Below, in pieces: positions 60,386 through 64,000 of a stretch of DNA of 64,000 bases. Positions within the stretch are counted from its first letter, which is position 1. Each line of letters starts with the position of its first letter. Both the position numbers and the translations under genes were made by a program. Under the pieces are notes generated by a model that was not told the DNA's origin, ran no database searches, and was given only the letters and a program-made list of their open reading frames with translations. Source of the DNA: Sulfurospirillum halorespirans DSM 13726 (GTDB lineage: Bacteria; Campylobacterota; Campylobacteria; Campylobacterales; Sulfurospirillaceae); the NCBI RefSeq assembly GCF_001723605.1, contig NZ_CP017111.1:930001-994000 (forward strand), read 5' to 3'.

Positions 60386-62042
60386 GTATCTCTCCATGCG
60401 CTATAAATTTTTTCTGATGGCATCTTTGGGCATTTGTGCGATTGTTATGCTCTCGTTTTTAGCCTTTGACATTACCAACAAAGGTGTGGTCAATGTCAAC
60501 AATGTTTTTGAAGGCTCCAAGCGGGTTCAGACGATTCAGCAGAGTTACATTTTGCCGCTGTTTAAGCTTCGCGAACAATCGCTCTCACTGATTATGGCGC
60601 CCAATGAAGACCTACGCAAAGACATTCTTCAAAAAATCAATGAGATGCACCTTCAAATGGAAACACCGTTTAGTAAACTTCCCGCACAAGTGTATTCCCA
60701 ATGGAAAAACTACGTCGGATTGATCTTAGCCAATCAAGCGTACCTCAAAGAAGATTTTGAAGAAGGGGCGTTTATTAACGCCAATACGGCGGAGCGCGAT
60801 CAGTTTTATGCCCTGATGGATTCACTCGAAGTGTTGCAGCAAAACGAGCTCACCCATTCGTCTGAAACGTACTCAAAAGCCAACAAAGAGGCGATTAATT
60901 CGCGTTATTTTATTGCAGTTTGGTTGATTATTATTGTGCTTTTGACCTTTATGTTTGGCTTTTTTATTGCTAAAAATATTGTCGATTCTATTTTACATGT
61001 AAGACGTGGACTGAGAGAATTTTTTGACTACTTGAAGTCGCCTTCCACCGAAGAAGCCACGCGCATTCACATTCCGCTGACCAACAAAGATGAGCTAGGC
61101 GACATGGCACGCCAGATCAATCAAAACATCGAGATCATTCAAGCCAATCTAGAACAAGATAGCAAACTGATCGAAGATGCAACCAATGTTGTGGAAGATC
61201 TCAAACTGGGCAATCTAGATCGCAGACTCGTGGCTTCGGGCAATTCTGACCAACTCAATCTGCTTAAAGCGGTGATGAACGAGATGCTCGATAATTTGGA
61301 ACTTCGCATTCAACAAGAGATCGATGAGCGCACTCGCCAAGAACAGCTTTTGATTCAGCAAAGCAAACTCGCCGCTATGGGGAATATGATCGGCAATATT
61401 GCGCATCAATGGAGACAACCCTTAGGTGAAATCAACGCACTTTTAATGATTATTCAAGTCAGGCAACACTTTGATGACTTTAACGAAGCGTTTTTAACGG
61501 AAAAGATTGAAGAGTGTAACCGCATCACCGCGTATATGTCCAACACGATCAGCGACTTTCAAAACTTTTTCAAACCCTCCAAAGACAAAGAGATTTTTGA
61601 GATCAACGATGCGTGTGAGCGGGCGAGCTCCATCATTCAAGCATCGCTTCGCTACCACTCGATTGAGTTCGCATTTGAGGCAACTGAATCGATCAAAGTT
61701 TTAGGTTATCCTAACGAATTTGCCCAAGCGCTTTTGAACATTCTCTCCAATGCCAAAGATGTCTTAACCGACAGGCAGATTGAAAATCCGTTCATTCACA
61801 TGAGCGTAAAAAACGGCGAAAAATACACGCTGATTAAGATCGAAGACAATGGTGGTGGCATTGCTCCTGAGTATCTTGAACGTATTTTTGAGCCATATTT
61901 TACGACCAAACATGCCAAACAAGGCACGGGAATTGGGCTTTATATGACTAAGATGATCATCGAAAACAATATGAACGGCATCGTAACGGTTAAAAATACA
62001 GAGCATGGCGCGCTTTTTACGATTAAAATTAAACATCATTAA
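60378..62042 (+). CDS. Membrane-bound sensor histidine kinase
   Basis: The protein has 554 residues from the ATG at 60378. Two membrane helices (about 12-30 and 174-195) enclose a helical periplasmic domain of about 140 residues. A HAMP domain and coiled coil follow. The H-box IAHQWRQPL has the phospho-accepting H343. The ATPase domain contains N, G1 and G2 boxes (LLNILSNAKDVL, IEDNGGGI, GTGIGLYMTKMII). It belongs to the HisKA-lacking HWRQP-type class common in Campylobacterota. It overlaps the binding protein by 8 bp. LHVR at the second helix end is encoded by a TTACATGTAA copy. Confidence 0.93.
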   Translation: MIKYLSMRYKFFLMASLGICAIVMLSFLAFDITNKGVVNVNNVFEGSKRVQTIQQSYILPLFKLREQSLSLIMAPNEDLRKDILQKINEMHLQMETPFSKLPAQVYSQWKNYVGLILANQAYLKEDFEEGAFINANTAERDQFYALMDSLEVLQQNELTHSSETYSKANKEAINSRYFIAVWLIIIVLLTFMFGFFIAKNIVDSILHVRRGLREFFDYLKSPSTEEATRIHIPLTNKDELGDMARQINQNIEIIQANLEQDSKLIEDATNVVEDLKLGNLDRRLVASGNSDQLNLLKAVMNEMLDNLELRIQQEIDERTRQEQLLIQQSKLAAMGNMIGNIAHQWRQPLGEINALLMIIQVRQHFDDFNEAFLTEKIEECNRITAYMSNTISDFQNFFKPSKDKEIFEINDACERASSIIQASLRYHSIEFAFEATESIKVLGYPNEFAQALLNILSNAKDVLTDRQIENPFIHMSVKNGEKYTLIKIEDNGGGIAPEYLERIFEPYFTTKHAKQGTGIGLYMTKMIIENNMNGIVTVKNTEHGALFTIKIKHH

Positions 62043-62059
62043 ACATATTGAATTCTTGA

Positions 62060-62134
62060 CACGTCTTTAAAGCAAAGCTTTAAAGACTACGTTAACACTT
62101 GGTTCTCTTTGGCAGAGTGCCCACGCACCTTTGG
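62060..62134 (+). repeat. 75-bp dispersed structured repeat, copy 2
   Basis: This matches the reverse complement of 23337-23411 with five differences, mostly C to T. It includes a perfect 11-bp stem around AAA (GTCTTTAAAGC) and a second hairpin. It lies 17 bp after the kinase stop, in the 198-bp gap before the cytochrome gene. Confidence 0.85.
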
Positions 62135-62240
62135 TGCTCTATTAACTTAAAAAGATTAATTAACTTCTCTTTTTCATCTCAGCCACATTTTTTTGCCACT
62201 TTTTTTCACTACTATTCTCGAAACATTCAAGGAGTCGTAG

Positions 62241-62531
62241 ATGAAAATTATCTCAAAATCACTTATTATTGCCACCATGTTGGCGATTAGTGCGCAAGCA
62301 ACCCCACTGTATACCAAGTGTGTTGCCTGTCATGGAGCCGCGGGTGAGAAAGCTGCGTTAAACAAAAGTTTGATCATCAAAGATATGAGCAAGGCTGATT
62401 TCATAAGTGCCATGAAAGGCTATAAAGATGGCAGTTATGGCAAAGATCAAAAAGCGTTGATGAAAGCGCAAGTAGCAGCTCTAAACGATACTCAGATCGA
62501 AGAGATTGCCTCTTTTATCACGAAAAAATAG
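62241..62531 (+). CDS. Small class I cytochrome c (c553-like)
   Basis: The 96-residue precursor has a signal peptide (SLIIATMLAISAQA). The haem motif CVACH is in LYTKCVACHGAAGEKAALNKS, and a distal Met lies in DMSKADFISAMKGYK or ALMKAQV. It carries electrons between the bc1 complex and oxidases or reductases. AAGGAG precedes the ATG. It lies directly upstream of the bc1 genes. Confidence 0.9.
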   Translation: MKIISKSLIIATMLAISAQATPLYTKCVACHGAAGEKAALNKSLIIKDMSKADFISAMKGYKDGSYGKDQKALMKAQVAALNDTQIEEIASFITKK

Positions 62532-62542
62532 CGGTCTTGACG

Positions 62543-63049
62543 ATGGCAACGTGTCAAAAAAGACGTGATTTTATAGGCATGGCACTCACAGGCGTTACCG
62601 CCGTGGGTGGCGTGTGTGCATTGGGTGCTATGAAAAAGAGTTGGGATCCACTCCCCAGTGTTCAATCAGCTGGCTTCGTCACCGTCGATGTTTCCACGAT
62701 AGAAGAGGGCGAGGCGCGCAGTTTTGCGTGGCGCGGAAAGCCCATCTTTGTGTTACGTAAAAGCGCTGATACCCCTAAAAATGCGAAGCGCGATGTGGTC
62801 ATTGGCGAAAAAGTTTTTACGCTTGTCATCGGACTGTGTACCCATCTTGGTTGTATCCCTTCGTATGATGCAAAGCAAAAAAGTTTTATCTGCGCCTGTC
62901 ACGGTGGCGTTTTTGATGCAAGCGGCATCAACACCTTTGGCCCGCCTCCTCGTCCACTGGACATTCCTCCCTTTAAAATTGCTGGTGAAACGCTTGTTTT
63001 GGGTGAAGAAGGCGAAGAGTACAAAAAATTAACCGCTAAAAAAGCGTAG
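62543..63049 (+). CDS. petA: Rieske iron-sulfur subunit of the bc1 complex
   Basis: The 168-residue protein has a Tat-like signal anchor (KRRDFIGMALTGVTAVGGV) and the two Rieske boxes CTHLGC and CACHGG with a GPPPRPL loop. It transfers electrons from menaquinol to cytochrome c1. I place the start at the ATG at 62543; an earlier TTG at 62537 is in frame. The next gene (cytochrome b) starts 10 bp further. Confidence 0.95.
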   Translation: MATCQKRRDFIGMALTGVTAVGGVCALGAMKKSWDPLPSVQSAGFVTVDVSTIEEGEARSFAWRGKPIFVLRKSADTPKNAKRDVVIGEKVFTLVIGLCTHLGCIPSYDAKQKSFICACHGGVFDASGINTFGPPPRPLDIPPFKIAGETLVLGEEGEEYKKLTAKKA

Positions 63050-63058
63050 GAGTAGGGC

Positions 63059-64000
63059 ATGGCAGAAATACGAAAAAGCGAAGGCTTGATAGACTGGCTC
63101 GACCAACGTTTAGCAGTTAAAGCGTTTATGCGCGTGATGATGACTGAGTACTGGATCCCTAAAAATATTAATTTTCTCTGGGCAATGGGTGTTGTTTTGG
63201 TGGTGCTTTTTGGCGTGTTGTTGGTAACGGGACTACTTTTGTTGATGTACTATAAACCAGACATCAACCTCGCGTTTGATAGTGTAAATTACACGATTAT
63301 GCAAGAAGTAGAATACGGTTGGTTGTGGCGCCACATGCACGGCGTTGCAGCTTCGGCGACGTTTCTTATCATCTACATTCACCTTTTTACGGGCATTTAT
63401 TATGGCTCTTACAAAAAAGGGCGTGAGATGATCTGGATCACAGGCATGGTGCTTTTTATCGCCTTTTCCGCCGAAGCCTTTAGTGGTTATATGCTTCCGT
63501 GGGGGCAGATGAGTTACTGGGCAGCGCAAGTGATTACCAATCTTTTCAGTGGTATTCCTGTCATTGGGGATGATGTCGTCATCTGGATACGGGGTGATTA
63601 CGTGGTAGCGGATGCAACGTTGACGCGCTTTTTTATGCTGCATGTTGTGTTGCTTCCTTTGGTGATTATCGTCGTGATTGCGGTGCATTTTTACTCACTT
63701 CGCTTTCCGCATGTGAACAATCAAGAGTCTGAAGTTTTGAACTTTGATATGGAATCGAAAAAGTTTCTAGAGGGGCGCAAAAAAGAGTCAAAAGTCGTTC
63801 CTTTTTGGCCTGTGTTCCTCTCCAAAGATTTCTTTGTGGTTGGCTTTTTTATGACGGTTTTCTTTGCATTGGTCTGTTATCAGTTTGATTTTGCGATGGA
63901 CCCGATCAATTTTGAGCCTGCAAACTCAATGAAAACGCCTGCACATATCTACCCTGAGTGGTACTTTTTGTGGAACTACGAAGTGCTTCGAGGCTTTTTC
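63059..64000 (+). CDS. petB: Cytochrome b subunit of the bc1 complex, cut by the window edge
   Basis: The ATG at 63059 with AGGAG seven bases upstream opens a frame that continues to the window end (314 codons). Haem ligand segments WLWRHMHGVAASATFLIIYIHLF and FMLHVVLLPLVIIVVIAVHFYSLR are present. The Qo-site motif PEWY appears near the end (HIYPEWYFLWNYEVLRGFF). The C-terminus is outside the window. It oxidises menaquinol and passes electrons to the Rieske protein and the low-potential haems. Confidence 0.95.
   Translation, partial: MAEIRKSEGLIDWLDQRLAVKAFMRVMMTEYWIPKNINFLWAMGVVLVVLFGVLLVTGLLLLMYYKPDINLAFDSVNYTIMQEVEYGWLWRHMHGVAASATFLIIYIHLFTGIYYGSYKKGREMIWITGMVLFIAFSAEAFSGYMLPWGQMSYWAAQVITNLFSGIPVIGDDVVIWIRGDYVVADATLTRFFMLHVVLLPLVIIVVIAVHFYSLRFPHVNNQESEVLNFDMESKKFLEGRKKESKVVPFWPVFLSKDFFVVGFFMTVFFALVCYQFDFAMDPINFEPANSMKTPAHIYPEWYFLWNYEVLRGFF

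Larger units (their letters stand above)
5991..61002. repeat. Highly iterated palindrome TTTACATGTAAA / TTACATGTAA (about 36 copies)
   Basis: Full 12-bp copies begin at 5991, 6062, 10491, 10847, 11477, 15887, 16050, 16781, 18470, 24165, 26794, 27538, 28339, 29568, 35384, 37012, 37956, 44540, 49032, 53084, 53969 and 54007. Additional 10-bp cores begin at 6588, 10645, 12522, 12701, 17980, 28240, 32240, 43179, 43329, 43352, 46576, 46588, 54352 and 60993. Near-misses with the ACATGTAA half occur at about 24583, 52611, 58750 and 59263. Copies are both inside genes and between them. In coding sequence they read as LHVK/LHVN or FTCK/TCN; the third frame contains a stop and is not seen. The coordinates here give the span from the first to the last copy, not a continuous element. 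Confidence 0.95.

Overview
The window looks like a chromosomal segment of a Campylobacterota bacterium, most likely Sulfurospirillum or a close relative. The basis is a periplasmic nitrate reductase operon in the order napA-G-H-B-F-L-D, OprD-type Campylobacterota porins, a bc1 complex beginning with Rieske and cytochrome b genes, many multihaem or Fe-S respiratory proteins, and moderate-to-low G+C. The genus is inferred from gene content; no search was run.

Layout. (1) 1-5.9 kb: an accessory respiratory block with a sensor kinase (cut by the window edge), an OmpR-type regulator with a duplicated N-terminus, an OprD-type porin, a Tat-exported fumarate-reductase-like flavoprotein and its pentahaem NapC-like partner. 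It lacks the palindrome that marks the rest of the window and is bordered on the right by mobile-element debris: an IS3-like start, a truncated resolvase and a 38-bp Tn3-type terminal inverted repeat ending at 6587. (2) 6.6-10 kb: lrgAB and a TPR-glycosyltransferase protein. (3) 10.1-18.6 kb: a likely organoarsenical pathway with a fused nucleotidyl/glycosyl transferase, a methylthioribose-kinase-like kinase, a rhodanese lipoprotein, two VTT membrane proteins, a GlpC/HdrD-like Fe-S protein and a 996-residue radical SAM-ArsM-DUF5714 fusion. (4) 18.6-29.5 kb: small transporters, a ferredoxin, an AraC/reductase pair, a nicotinate phosphoribosyltransferase, an Ada/Ogt-type protein, MarR-GNAT, AlaX and a methyltransferase. 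(5) 29.6-35.2 kb: a caa3 oxidase operon with ctaB and SCO. (6) 35.6-46.6 kb: a porin, a two-gene orphan membrane cassette, the nap operon, a PAS protein and ychF. (7) 46.6-52.9 kb: a FecI/FecR/TonB-receptor iron uptake operon with PepSY and DUF3649-like proteins. (8) 53.1-62.0 kb: an FTR-rhodanese fusion, then a TorD-like chaperone, molybdoenzyme and Fe-S subunit followed by a response regulator, a periplasmic solute-binding protein and a histidine kinase, which probably form a three-part sensing system. (9) 62.2-64.0 kb: a small cytochrome c and the start of the bc1 complex.

The most striking signal is sequence-level. The palindrome TTTACATGTAAA or its 10-bp core TTACATGTAA occurs about 36 times after position 5990, in genes and between them, against well under one copy expected by composition. 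It is absent from 1-5.9 kb, from 18.5-24.1 kb and from napAGHB, and almost absent from the caa3 operon. It encodes LHVK/LHVN or FTCK-type peptides inside proteins, supplies predicted metal-ligand cysteines, sits in terminator hairpins, and three times runs straight into a Shine-Dalgarno sequence. It behaves like a genome-wide highly iterated palindrome.
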